This document shows, in pieces, positions 35,163 to 48,035 of a DNA stretch of 64,000 nt. Below the pieces are notes generated by a model. The model worked only from the letters and a program-made list of their open reading frames with translations, searched no databases and was not told where the DNA came from. The stretch is from Polytrichum commune (taxonomy: Eukaryota; Streptophyta; Polytrichopsida; Polytrichales; Polytrichaceae). Made by a program: the position numbers and the translations under genes. How positions within the stretch are numbered: the stretch's first letter is position 1; every line of letters begins with the position of its first letter. Where the stretch lies: NCBI GenBank assembly GCA_950295325.1, contig OX485804.1, positions 930,001 to 994,000 of the forward strand, in the 5' to 3' direction.

Positions 35163-35755
35163 AGTCCACCATTCATGGTATTTAGTGTCACGTACACTGT
35201 TTGCAAAGGGCCTAAACTAGATGCCTAGAGGTCTCAAAGTGTCACACCCACTAATTGCTTATATGATTTTATTTGTCAACATAAATAACTCCTTCAAGTG
35301 GAAAAATATCTACAATATGGCATTTAGTGTAGTACATTGGATACTTTAGATGATAGTATTGTGTGTTAGTTTGCAAGGGGAAGATACTTTTTAGCGTACT
35401 AATGGCAAGTGTCCTGTGTTTACATTTTAGTATGCAAGAGGATAATATTCTTGAACATACTACTATAACAATGGCAAGTGTCATGTGTTTACATTTTAGT
35501 ATGCAAGAGGATAATATTCTTGAGCATACTACTATAACAATGGCAAGTGTCATTAGTATACACTTTAGTCAATGACGTGTAGACCATTGTGCAACATAGG
35601 GCATGCACCTCATAACAATATTGAACATAACTTACTCATGCCAAGATATTAGTAAGCACACTTGAATGACAAGTGTCATGAGATGACACTTATAATGAAG
35701 TCGTTAATCATCAACGTAACCTAGCATACGCCTCAAAAATAGGATAAGTGACACT
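35163..35755 (+). mobile_element. Copy C of the GGTATTTAGTG family, with an internal duplication
   Basis: Begins CCACCATTCATGGTATTTAG and ends AAGTGACACTAAATACTGG. An internal block of about 71 bases (AATGGCAAGTGTC through GCATACTACTATAAC) is present twice in near-perfect tandem at about 35400-35560. The two units differ at very few positions, so this duplication is much younger than the element. Confidence 0.75.
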
Positions 35756-36039
35756 AAATACTGGACAAGATTAGATGTACACGTGTCATTGGGGTTGGTT
35801 AAATATCGCGGCGCTTAGGACAAATTGATGGACTTAGAGCAGGTGAGCTGGCATCCTCAATAAGTAGGGTTTGTGAGGACTTTAATTTTGTGAAGAGGAT
35901 AGGTAGAAGTGAGGTGGCGAGCCTTTGTCGTGTGCCGCCTGTGACCGAAAGGAACTTCTTCAAAGAAAACATGTCACTTGGTGGCCAAAGATTAAAGAGC
36001 CACCGTCATTCTCAGAAAGCCCAAGAAACGCAACTCTTC

Positions 36040-37770
36040 ATACCAATGGCCGGCTCCCTTTTCCACAATGCGCCCGTGAAAGAGTCAAGTAGGAGGCCCC
36101 ACCGATGTGTGACCAAATGTGGCCTCGTGTGATAAACTTGTTGGTGGACATCTCTCATCTCAAGGTCCGGCCGATTGTTAAGGTACGTTATCTAAAACCA
36201 ACACTAAATCTGAAATCGATATATTGTGCCAGATTCATTATTATGTTCAGGGGTTTCAAAATATGACGTTGGTGCATTCTAGTGTTGGTTTATATCACTA
36301 CCGTGATAGTTTTGGTATGCCTTCTTTATGAGCATTTGATGTGGATCATACAACAATTTTATCCCAATGCAGCATGGACAAGTCAAGTAGGCCCCACCTA
36401 TGTGTGATTAAATGTTGTCTCGTGTGATAAACTTGTCGGTGGAAAACTCTCATCTCAAGGCTCGGCTGATTGCTAAGGTGCGTTATCCAAAATCAACGTA
36501 TTGTGCCAAATTGATTATTACATTTAGGGACTTCAGAAGTAATATGACAATGGTGCATACTTTCAGTTTAGGGTTAATACACATCAATTTGTGTATGTCC
36601 GCCTTAATTTTATTTATTTATGGTAAACCGGCTTTCTCCAACTTGTTGTGGACATGGCAAGTAGGCCTCACCGATACGGTTTGACGATGTGACCTCGCGT
36701 GATTAACTTGTTGGTGAAATTCTCTCATCTCAGGGCTCAGTTGATTGCTAAGGTACAATACCAAAAACCACAATGAACCTAAAACCAACATATTGTAGCA
36801 AAGTCATTATTACATTTGGGGGTTTCAAAAGTCACATGACATTGGTACATATGGTTGGTTTTATAATTAATATGCATTACTTTTGGGTATGTCCATCTTA
36901 ATTATTTTGGTTTACATTTGATGTTATTTGTGAACTGGTTTTTTCCCAATATGTCGTGAACAAGTGAAGTAGGCCTCACTAATATAGTTTGACAACGTGG
37001 CCTCGTGTGATTAACTTGTTGGTGAAAATCTCTCATTGCAAGGCTCAATTGATTGCTAAGGTACGTTATCCAAAACTAGCTATGAGCCTAAAACCAACAT
37101 ATTGTATGAAAGTCACTATCACATTTGGGGTTGCGAAAGTAATATTACATTGGTGCATACTAGCATTGGTTTATACTAATATGTGATAGATTTGAGCATG
37201 CATGCCTTACTTCTCTTTATGAACATTTGATGTTGATTATAAACTCATTTTATCCCAATGGACCATGAACAAGTCAAGTAGGCCTCACCAATGTTTGACA
37301 ACATAGCCTCATGTGATTAACGTTGTTTGTGGAAAACTCCCATGTCAAGGCTTAGTTGATTGCTAAGGCACGTCAACCAGACCCAAAATTGAACCTAAGA
37401 CCAACAAATCGTACCAAAGTCATGCATTTGGGAGCTTCAAGTATTATATAAGAGTGGTATATAGCCAGTGTTGGTTTTAGGTTAATACGTGTTGGTTTTG
37501 GGTATGCCTACTCTAGTTCTTTTGATCAATATTTGATGTTAATCGCAAACCTTCCTTTTTTTTGGCAACGCGCCGTGAATGAGTCAAGTAGGTCTCATCG
37601 AAGTGTGACATTGTGTTCTCCTGTAATGAAATTTGTGGAAAACTCGCATCTCAAGGCTTGGGGATTTGCTAAGGTACATCCAAAACTAACACTTTGTATC
37701 AAAGTCATACATTTTGGGGGTTCCAAATGTATAACGATGATACATAGTGTCGGTTTTAGGATAGTGTCGG
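36040..37770 (+). repeat. Tandem array, six diverged ~300-bp units
   Basis: The anchor AAGTCAAGTAGG or a close variant recurs at about 36084, 36382, 36656, 36964, 37273 and 37583, with spacing 274-310 bp. Each unit also contains TGTGATTAACTTGTTGGTG-type text, CTCATCTCAAGGCT, TTGATTGCTAAGG, AACCTAAAACCAACA and TTGGTTTTAGG-type words. Units are clearly diverged. A second, three-unit array of the same repeat lies at 46.84 kb. Confidence 0.85.
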
Positions 37771-38179
37771 TTTTGGGTATGCCTACCTATTCATTAACCC
37801 TTAGCGTCTAAGAGATCCGATATAGGTCTCTCCATGCACAAAAATTGAGTTCTATGCTTCCATTATTAGTCAATTGTGTGGAAAGTGATCTCATCTAAAA
37901 TTGACTCATTCTCCTAATGCACTTTCCAAAGTGTTCAAATACCTTCATGTTATGGAATATTTTGGTTAAAATATGTAGCTTGGATGCCATTAGAAGCAAA
38001 TACGTGTACTTTGTATGTTGATCATCAATGTCCCATGTGAGTGTATTTTTATTTTCTCCTTAACATTAGATAATGTACAAAATCTCAAGGGATGCACTCT
38101 TTATTGGGTAATATATTGTGCATGTGTGACCTCAAATTAATATCCCTATAGACAATAGATTTTGCAACTTGGAATATTA

Positions 38180-40611
38180 CTCACTCTACAACACCATCAT
38201 GTTCAAGTAGTTGCATAACCTCGTTGTAGGTAAACATCGGAGCGTGAATGAACTTATCACTCTTGTAATCCATCTTGCACAGAGACCTAAACACATAATA
38301 AAGATGTTTGTAGTATACCCATTTTACTTAAAGTTTATTTCCCAAAGATTGAGATGACATTTTTGTAATGTCCGGATATCTATAATACGGAATGTCGCCA
38401 ATTGTGACACGGTATGCAATGTCCCCCTTGGAGATGATGTTGATTAACACTCCAAACCATGGAAATTATATCGTATTAATTCCAACCACATAATAACCAT
38501 CCATGAGTCCAACCCTCTCCCATTTTAAAAAAAAATCCGTTGTTGGATCCTGATACATTGTCATCCTAAACTTGGAAGTTGGATGGGTGTCTGGATTTGG
38601 TGGCACACGGAAATGCGATCAAGGGATGGGGAGGATTGTAATTGTTAAAAGCCTACGATGAAATGAAAGTGCTTCTTTGTGTTGTAGTTGAAATGTAGCG
38701 TCCTCAACCGCCAACACATCCTTCTTCGATAAATTAGTACCTACCTTCACAAGTCATATGCTTGGTACTATAGGCAAGTTTGACACATACTACTTCTTGT
38801 TGCCACTTACACAATGTTTGATGTCGTCAAGGAAAAACAAAAACTTGTCCTTCACATTGTTGGTGGAGCGATACTCTGCCTTCATACCCTTGTATGTGGG
38901 AGTAGGGATGCCATGTTTGCTAGTTCCAACTTCAACATTGCACAAAGTCCATGTATGGGCTTGCATCACCAACATTTTTTGGTAGAGTTGGGTGACAATC
39001 GTGCAATATAACTTCATAGCATTTGCAAGCAATTTGGGGTCTCCACACTTGGCAACAACCTTCAAATCATGAACATACAAATCATATTGTCCACTATCGC
39101 TTCGTACAAGCAAGTCATCTTGTTGCCAAAGTGTTAAAGCCACTTGTTGTGCATAGTATCTACAATATTACATGTGGGCATTTCCACACATTCATCCATA
39201 GTCACATCCTGCAAACATTACACAAATTATAGTATATTGTATGTATATCAAGGAAACTCAAAAATTAAAGAACATTGCATAATATAGGGTGGTAATGCAC
39301 TTACAAGAATCATATGACCACCCCATTGCTTATAATGAAAGTGCTTGAATCCCAACCACTTAGAGATTCCAATAATGCCTTATTTTGTGGCAGCTCCAAA
39401 TGATAACCACCACGAATGAATCATATGATATCTAGATTTGGCTTCATCAATTGTTTTTGCATCCTTGTAGTCTTTGCATAGATGATTGTGCTGAAATTGC
39501 AAATATATTTATGCGTCACTTTATCCAAGCTTAAATACCAATGGAAAAGACACGTGCGCTCACGACCCACCATTGCCATACTTGGGCCATCCTCCCTGTA
39601 GATCTTCTTGACCGCATTCCAATCGCTTGAGCATGAAACCTTTGAAGTTCTTGTTTGGCACTCCCTTCTTCACTTTGAACCGGAAACAAAGTTTTGTTAA
39701 TTTGGGGAGAAGAGTACTAACTTTATTCATAACCACCTCTAAGGACAAATTTGTTAGGTGATGTACTTCAATGTTTGATGGGAGGTTTTAGGAGGCAATT
39801 TGCCAAGAAATGTTTGTTTGTTACCATTAGAGTTCATGGCAGTGGGCGTTTTCATGAATTCCGTGGCAACACACTCGTAAGCCATGTCCAACGACTCATG
39901 ACATGTAGCATTAGATACATGATGTTTGTAAACACCAAGATGTATATATGTCCTTGACATCTCTGGAGATGTGATGTAAACATATATTATATGAGCATGA
40001 CACAACGCAATGCATATTGGTGTGGAATAATATACCTTATATTCCAATTTTGCTTTCGATGGGGCCACATCCCCCACAAAAAGGGACAAAAGTCAATTTG
40101 ATCCACTTAGTGTAGTTGCGAGTGTCTCCATTACAATACATGTAATCACAATACTTGTTTTTGTATTGTGGATGACCCGCACGAAAGGAATGTCTAAAGA
40201 ATAATCCAAAATCCTTTTGAATATTTGTTGTTTTGGTTATGCACCAAGGGTGTCCATCGCACATCTTGTCCATGCCATCCATGGACTAGCCCGTGGACTA
40301 GCCATACACACTTCAAACTCCCAATGTCATAAGGGGCAATACAAATATCATGTCACCATCAAAAAGATGGTGGTAAGTATTTGATGATATGAACCTTGAT
40401 GGTGTCAGTGTCAGTGTCAGTGTTAGTAGTTGCAAAATCAGATTTACCAAAATCAACAATGTCAGTGTCAATAGTTGCAAGATCATATTTACACCTCTTT
40501 CTAGACTTTGTTAGTTTTAGAGCGTCGACAATAATCATATTTGACAAGGATGAAAGAGGGTGCAAAGGTGAACGTCGAGATGGTGTTCCTTGGCGAGCCA
40601 ATCTCATGTAA
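38180..40611 (-). pseudogene. Decayed transposon-type gene with a SWIM-like C-terminal region
   Basis: Several protein-like segments on the minus strand follow in order but in different frames with stops: 40611-40359 (starts MRLARQGTPS, contains IIVDALKLTKSRKR); 40282-40037 (MDGMDKMCDGHPWC, then KNKYCDYMYCNGDTRNYTKW, a Cys-rich block); 40089-39754 (HESLDMAYECVATEF); 39748-39560 (RFKVKKGVPNKNF); 39143-38790 (DLKVVAKCGDPKLLANAM); and about 38470-38185, which reads KHLYYVFRSLCK and then FTYNEVMQLLEHDGVVE. The last segment recurs at 51.4 and 60.2 kb. A K-H-x-Y-Y core after a CxH position is reminiscent of SWIM zinc fingers (CxC...CxH) of MULE-type transposases. Assignment to MULE is inference; decay is direct observation. 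Confidence 0.6.
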
Positions 40612-42690
40612 AGTGGATGGCAAGGTGATTTATCAACATTCACTAACATTTTGGAAGGTATACAAGTGATATTCCTAAAAGGAAAAAAATGATGTGTCAA
40701 AAAAATCAACTTTCGTACAAACATCACAACACAAGAACATCATCCGCACTAAGCTCCAACTACATAGTCACAATACTTGGGATTTGGACCATTGATGTGC
40801 CAGACTTATTTGTCAACATGATAGTGGAAACTTGCATTTGGGTATCGGAAAGACCTTTAGCCTCAAAATGATCCAGGACCTAAAATCTAGATATTGCCAT
40901 CATCCCTCCTGTTCTTTATCATCAAGTTTGTTTTAGTTATATTTCCCTCCACATTATATTTCTTGCTCGACGTACATTGTTCCTACTCCCAGATTGAACC
41001 TCAAATACAACAAGTCCTATGAAACAAAAACATGACCATCATCCTGAAGGGGCAATGTGAAAGGCACCAAGGTACCCTAAGCTCTAATGGTAGCCATTTG
41101 GAGATAAAGGAATGTATGAGATTCGAGGAATGTGAATACATATAAAACCAGTAGATCTATATGCATTGGTTGTTTACGTTTAATTTTTTTATTATAAACA
41201 AAAATATAGATGTGATCACACATTAGAAAATCATTCTACTATATTTGATTTGTAGAATTAGGGCCAACAAGAATGCTATGCTGGTAAAACCTTTTAATAC
41301 AATTTTGTGTGTCGTGATAATGAAATAAATATTATAAACATCACTAATGTCAATTTGTATCATGGAGTGAAAACAATAGTTTTGATTGAAATATTTATTT
41401 TTAATCATTTATGATTAGTGTGCACATCCCTATCAAGGAAGTAGAGCCAGACAATTGATTGTTTTCATATTTAGTTAGATGTAAATAAAGAAACATATAA
41501 CCCGAAGTATGACACTACCCAATGCATAAGAAATAATGTATCATGGTTCTTCTCGAGTACATTGAGCTCACATAGTGTAGAAGTTTATAGAACTCAAATG
41601 CAAGACCATATTCATGCCATAGTTGGGGGAAAAAAATAGAGATGAATGACATTGTTCAAGTATTCTAGTTCCAAACAATCCATGAGGTCCAAAATGGAGA
41701 GAAAGATGTGCACGTATTGCAGCTGCTATGGAAATTGACATCGAGAATGGATATGAAGCGGAAGATGCAGATGGGGAAGCATATCGTAGTTTGAGGTTAG
41801 TGTGGAAAATAGGGGCACTTTATAAACTTGGTTTTTTAACGGCTACATTCAAATTAATAAACAGGTTTGGAATGTGCCATCCAATTCAATAAGACCCTTG
41901 TTTTTGGGATGCGCATCCTAGACTCTATAATCATATAAAGTTGTTTATTTTTGGGATTTCGACAATTATTTTTAGCACAAAATTACCAACATTATAATTT
42001 TGTGTCGTTGAAATTTTGCTTGTAGTTCATGTTTTGATTATGATTTAAATATTTACTATATTTAGATATTTGGATATTTTTAACTTGCTCATTTGCAAAT
42101 TATTATGTTCTTGATGTTCCCAATGTTCTATATGCTTACAATATTGGCATCCCAAACTATGGGTTTATTTTATTTTAAGACTTTCCAAAGTCTCCGCTTA
42201 ACAAATATACTGTTTGGTATACGTTTCTTGGATATATGCATATTTTTCTATCCAATAATATTAGTTTTTAAAATTTCAATCATTTTTGTTGCTATTCATT
42301 TGATTTTTTACATCTTCCATTCTGTAAATTAATTGGCATTTTGGAATTTCATGAAATCTTGATATGACTCTTGAAAATTTATTGTCAATTGCCACTACTC
42401 TAGTGAAGTCTATGTACAAGGTGAATTGACTTAGTTGGTGGGATTTAAGTGGCACATCATGTGAGTCTCTTGGTTTTTTATTGGGGGGAATCAAGGAGAA
42501 AGACTTGAAGAAATGATTAATCAAAGCCTAATTTTGGGCCAAAATAAACACTTATTCATTCATTTGATCTATAGTATTTTTATAATTGTTTATAATTGTT
42601 TTTTGATATTCATATGATATGTATGTGTTATTTTGTAGTTGAGGATGAATTTGTGAAGGAGTTAGTCCACATTAAACCCAACTCTTTTGT
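40612..42690. other. Intergenic, no supported gene
   Basis: Very AT-rich, especially 41150-42620. A short protein-like stretch on + near 41710-41870 (AAAMEIDIENGYEAEDADGEA) has no start, splice sites or recognisable family. It may be a transposon fragment. Confidence 0.4.
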
Positions 42691-42699
42691 CAAAGTTAA

Positions 42700-43640
42700 G
42701 AGTCCAAAATATGAAATTTAGTGTCTTGGATCCGAGACACAAATTTCTCATTTTTGGCAATTTATTCTAGACCTCTAGGAAACGTTGTTGGGGTCATTTG
42801 GAGCCCACTTGACCGAATTTTATTCAATCATTTTTGTGAGAAAAAATGGAAAAATCTTGATATAGAGTTACTCAAATCCAAGACACAAATTTATCATTTT
42901 TGGTGATTTGTTTTAGACCCTTAAAAATTGTTGTTGGGGTCATTTGGAGCCCACTTGACCAAAAAAAATTGAATTCTTTTGTAAGAAGAAATGGGATTAT
43001 CTTGTAATAAAGTGTCTCAGTTCTGGGAGGCAAATTTTCTATTTTTTGCAATTTATTTAAAACCCCTAGGAAACACTATTAAGGTTTTTCTTTTCTGTTC
43101 TAAACCCCTGGGAAGCACTATTAAGATCATTTGGAGCCCACTTGACCAAATTTATTTCAATTTGTTTCTGGTGAGAAGAAATGGAAAAATCTTGAAAGAA
43201 TTTTTTTTGAATTTTAGACACAAATATCTCATTTTTTGGGCGATTTGTTCTAGACCCATGAGAAGCATTACTGCAGTCATTTGGAGTCCATGTGACCAAA
43301 TTTGGTTTTTAAAATATTTTTTGATATAAAAGTCCAACATCTTGATATGTAGTGTTTGGGATCCAGAACAACAAATTATGAACCTTACATGTATTTTTTG
43401 AAATCACCAATAAGCATTGTTGGTCCATTGTTTGGGTCATTTGGGTCATCTTGATAATGACATAACATCGCGAACGATCCTTAGAATGCCCAAAATGTAA
43501 GATTTGTAGTCTTGATATCACAACATAATATTCTCATTTTTTGAGTAATTATCGAATGCCCAAGGTTGCTTTGTTGTGACTTTAATTTGATTATTTGGAG
43601 ACCACTTGAATGAATTTTATTAAAAAAATTGAAAATTCCC
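42700..43640 (+). repeat. Tandem array, ~148-bp units, about six copies
   Basis: The anchor GTCATTTGGAGCCCACTTGA or a variant recurs near 42793, 42939, 43126, 43276, 43436 and 43587, spacing mostly 146-160 bp. Each unit also has a GATCC(G/A)AGACACAAAT-type word, TTCTAGACC and CCTAGGAAAC. One unit carries an extra ~40-base internal duplication (43068-43116), which explains the 187-bp spacing there. Confidence 0.8.
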
Positions 43641-43689
43641 ATCATCTTCAAATTTCTGCTTTTGGCTCCAAGACAATATGTTCCTCATT

Positions 43690-44600
43690 CGTTGGACAAT
43701 ATGTGAAATTGGGTTGATTTGGAGGCTTGTACCTTTGAGAATTTGGATATTATTAGTGTATATTTGCCAAAAAGTCTTTATGAACCTAATGTTCCATCAC
43801 CTCCACATACCATCCCTCCTTGGAACAACCACAAGCAAAAGAATATTGAAAATGTGTCTGAATTTGCTTTTGAGTGTCTCCCCAATGATGGCCCCTTAAA
43901 TCTCATTGTCTTAAAAAGAAAGGTGTTCAAGAGTATACAAGGTTGTTTGTGGCCTTCTATGATTCGTGTTGGAAAACAAATATTGGGGTTTCAACGAGTT
44001 GTCACTGTGTTGTCTTCTTAACACATATTTGACAATACTACTTATGCAACTTAATCCCTTTGCTACTTTAAATTCTCCCTCTTCACCCCATCGCAATGTT
44101 AAATCGTTTTCAATCAACTGCCTAAATGGTAGGATCTACTCTGCAAACTCAAGATTTTACATCTTGATGTTTCTTTGTTCACTATCCAAATTAGATTTTG
44201 TTTTCCAAAAAAAAATTTAAAATAAAAAATCTGAGGTGGATGTGGAGGCCTTGAAAGTATACTTTAGTCTCACATCCTCATCCTTGTTGCTTATTCATCT
44301 ACATGTTGGTATTCGCATACTCTCAAGGTCTCCATGCCACATGGATTTCATTGTTAGTTTTGTTCATGGCTTGTGCAAATATATTGATCTATGTTAGGTG
44401 CCTTCATTTCATGCTTGCAGATGTAGTTGCCGCCATCTAGTCGCGTACAAGGAAAACTCTTCACTGTTCGATGTTACCCTATTACCATTGCATGATACAA
44501 TACCAACTTTTGGCTCGGGTGGAACTCTAGCATAGGTAGTCTTCGTCAATTCCAACAAAGACCATGTCAAGAAGGTGGTGAGGAAAAATCGATTGACTAA
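43690..44600 (+). pseudogene. Possible degenerate coding fragment, family unknown
   Basis: From 43719 an open frame reads MEACTFENLDIISVYLPKSL, with later NHKQKNIENVSEFAFECLP, a protein-like composition over 100 codons. Further on (44330-44590) another frame gives CHMDFIVSFVHGLCKYIDLC and similar. Stops and shifts interrupt the whole. I do not recognise a domain. Its position beside transposon debris suggests an old element gene. Confidence 0.3.
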
Positions 44601-45079
44601 GTAAATTTAACTATTTCTCCAAATCCTCCTCACCGTTTGACATTTGTAGCTTAAGAAATGCCCACTTCAAGTCTAGCATTTACATTTTTATTATGCATAA
44701 AATAGAAATTTGGTGTGATTTCTCCTCCAAGTTTTATGGTTTAGCTTCCATATGCAAAGGGTGTTGTTCGGATCATGGCATGGTCAATGACGCTGGTCTT
44801 TTGCCATAGGTATAAACAAATTGTTCGTCACCCATTCATATATGACAAGTTGGATGAGGGCGTTAATCTTCATGATTAGTCTAAATGTTTTTGACTAGTT
44901 TATGGCTACGGAGGTGTCTGTGTGAGTGTTCGTGGTATGGTTCTAATTTTGTATATTCATTAATAAAAAATTTGGCCAATGTATTGTATGCACAATTGAC
45001 ATTTTTTCCCTATACCCATCTTCTCCATGTGTTCAAACAACTTTGTTGTGATAATCTCTCTACAATCAAAGTGATAATA

Positions 45080-46500
45080 ACTTCAAATTGTGTAACAATG
45101 TTTGGATCTTGGGCTTCCTTTTAAATTTACCACAATTTGTGGACATTGATTCATGTGAGTAATTTCTCTTATACTTTCATCTATTCTTAAAAAATAATTT
45201 TTTTCTTCTTCCAAAATATTGTCATCAATTCATTTCTCAAACCTACGTGAGTTTCTCTAAAAATAGTCAAGACTATGCTCAGCACTTGGAATGTGCTTGC
45301 AAACTTTTGAAGAATTGAATGTTGAATCTAAAATAAATATTTAAATTTATTACCATTCATATTATTAAAAAAATTAATTATTTTAATTATTTTTGACAAA
45401 ATACCACGGGTATAGGATACTAGTGGGTGTAATTCCAAATATTTTCCCTCCCTCACTGCGCACATGATAACACTCCCCTTCCGATGAAGAGCATGTGAAG
45501 AAGCTTGCAAGGAAATACCAATTGAGTGCAAGAATTCTACATTTCAATCATAGATTTTGCCAACTTGTATCCATTTGTTTCGATTTGCATTGTAACAATG
45601 ATATTTTTTTTTGAAAAAGAAAGAAAAGGAAAGCATGATTTCTCCTTCACATAAGGGTTTGCTAGTATATGCGGAGAATATGGATCATGTTATAACAAAC
45701 ATATCAACATCAACTCCTCCCAGTACGTCCACCCAAATTGCTTGTAACCCTTACATAGACAATGAGGCAATAGAATGCATTGATCTTGATGATTTAGTTG
45801 CACTAGTTTACAAAAAGTTAGATAGGTGTCAACACCATCCACTACATTTTTGTTTCGATTGAATAGGATTGGATTGGATATTTTGTGGTTGAAGGCGTGA
45901 CAACGCTTGAATCATAGTCTTCTTTTTAAATTACCCCAAAATTGTGGACTTGTATATGTGTGAGTAATTTCCGATATTCCTAAACATTTGACCCATTCAT
46001 GTACAACATTCTCAATACTTGGCATGTGATCATATTCCTTTGTTGACTCCTACACCATTCAAGAACTCTATAGCAAACCCTTGTGCCACGTTCCGACTGT
46101 GAAATTTTAGAATATAGTTAGGCATTCAATTGGACAATTGCAATATGTTGAAACTCCTCATTCACTTTATTATGACATAAAAGCAATGGTCATGTGGATT
46201 TGCTCACCTTGGGGCTAAGTAAGTTGGTTAGTGGATGTCATGGTCTAATGTTTGTGTATGTATGGATTTGAAACCTTGTGAGATCCCTTAACTAAGTCTA
46301 AATGGCGGGCATCCACCCATTATTGTTGCAGTTTTCTAGGTTTTTGGGGGGTTTAAAAAAGAAATGGTAATTATTTATGTCAAAATACCATGAATATAGG
46401 TTACTAGCGGTTGTGTTCCCCCCAAAATTACTACCTCACTCTTCATGTGATATTGCTCACCACTCACAACTCACATGATAGCATTCCCCTATTTCTACAC
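45080..46500 (+). repeat. Tandem segmental duplication, two diverged copies
   Basis: The left copy (about 45080-45530) and right copy (about 45890-46490) share CTTTTTAAATTA / CTTTTAAATTTA, CAAAATTGTGGAC, GTGAGTAATTTC, GACAAAATACCA, TATAGG(A/T)TACTAG and CACATGATA(A/G)CA(C/T)TCCCC. The second copy is longer. An 83-codon frame at 45611-45862, with a Ser/Thr/Pro-rich part followed by an acidic helix-like part, lies between them; it has no recognisable homologue. Confidence 0.6.
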
Positions 46501-46839
46501 ATACTTAGCTTAGCATAGTATTAATGTAAGTTACATTTTCTTGGCCTTACATGATAAACCTCCTATACAGACAAACATTATGCTAAAACATCCCTCCCTA
46601 TGTGTACAATGTACGAGAGATGTCCAAAAAATCCATTTTGTGTACCCCACGATTACGTATGGAAACATGAAGTGCATCCCTTGGGTACAAAATCAATTTC
46701 AAAGCCCTAATGTGAGAATTATGTTTTTTTTTTTAAAAAAAAAACTTGGTGAAGCTCATAGAAATTGTGCAATTTGACCGTGTATTGAGTCCCTTGGTCC
46801 TTTCAGGGTTAGCATTTAATACCAATTGTAGACTAGCTT

Positions 46840-47660
46840 TTCTCCAACGCACCATAAACAAGTCAAGTAGGAGACGTACGGATGTCACATGTGCAAGAAT
46901 GTGGCCTTGGCCCTCATGAAATTGAGATTTGGAAAACTCTCATCTCAAGGCTCAATCAATAGCTAAAATTCATATACCCAAAACCAAGATTGAACATATA
47001 CCAACATTAAGCACTAATGTCATACATGTGTAGGATTCAAATGTACGGTAGTGATACATAGTGTCGGTTTTAGGTTTGTGTACTACTTTTGGGTATACAT
47101 GTGTTAGTTTCTTTATCAACATTTGATGCCAATTGTAGACCATATTTTCTCAATACACCATGAATGAGTCAAATATGAGGTCCCACTGATGTGTGACAAT
47201 GTCATTTGCCTCAAGTGATTCTTTGGATGAAAAACTCTCATCTCAAGGCTCAATCAATTGCTAAGGTATGTACCAAAAACCAACAATAAACTTGAAACCG
47301 GTACTATATACCATGGAATTGTGTGTGTGGACTACAAATGCTTGACAATGATACACATTATTGATGATTTTGAATTAAGTGTAAATTTCCTGTTGGTTTT
47401 GGATATGCTTATGTGAATTTATTTTTTAACACATGGTCCCCATTGTGTGCCGATCAAATGCCAGGTTTCCCTTATGCACTGTGAACGAGTCACATAGAAG
47501 GTCCCATTGATGTGTGACAATGTCATTAGGCTCAAGTGATGAATATGGTGGAAATTTCTCATCTCTAAGCTCAACCGATTGCTAAAGACATGTTCCCAAA
47601 ACCAACAATGAACCTAAAACTAATATTATGTACTAGGGTCATGTGTAAGCTTGGAGGGAA
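46840..47660 (+). repeat. Second ~300-bp tandem array, three units
   Basis: Same unit as at 36.04-37.77 kb. The anchors AAGTCAAGTAGG (46861), GAGTCAAATATG (47165) and GAGTCACATAGA (47487) are about 305-322 bp apart, each followed by CTCATCTCAAGGCTCAA(T/C)C-type text and ACCAACAATGAACCT. It is more diverged than the first array and separated from it by about 9 kb. Confidence 0.8.
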
Positions 47661-47839
47661 AATTTTATGCAATTTATGTTGTTATTTTCCTAGGTCCACA
47701 ACATTAGGTATGGAGGTCTTAAGTAGCTCATTTTTCTTGCTCTCCATCTTCTATTGATGAAATTTACATCTTCAAAGTTGTGTTACATTGCCATATTTAT
47801 AATAATACATCAACAAAAACCACATTGCAAATTAGACTT

Positions 47840-48035
47840 CCTCTATTCAATTATGGTTAATGGAAGTGGTTTTTTTTTTTTGATTCCGTAATTGAATACA
47901 TAGGTCCGCCCAATCGTGTTCAGTGCTGAGTGTGGACTAGTTGACAAAATTTGAAGGCGTTGTCCAATCCCTTTGAAACATGCATCTTTATGTTGTTTAA
48001 TCTTCGATCCTCACCAAACCACAAACCAAGCAAAT
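47840..48035 (+). repeat. Dispersed repeat, copy 1 (second copy at 58.56 kb)
   Basis: Aligns with 58560-58770: shared CAATTATGGTTA / TTAGTTATGATTA, ATAGGTCCGCCCAA / AGAGGTCCTCCCAA, GTGTTCA, TTGAAG(G/A)CGTTG(T/C)CCAATC and TTTGATCCTCAC / TTCGATCCTCAC. About 200 bases, same orientation, non-coding. Confidence 0.6.

Noticed and set aside
36040-37770. Regularly spaced repeats considered as a CRISPR-type array
   Set aside because: Units are ~300 bp and repeat along their whole length with no unique spacers, and the DNA is plant nuclear; it is an ordinary diverged tandem array.
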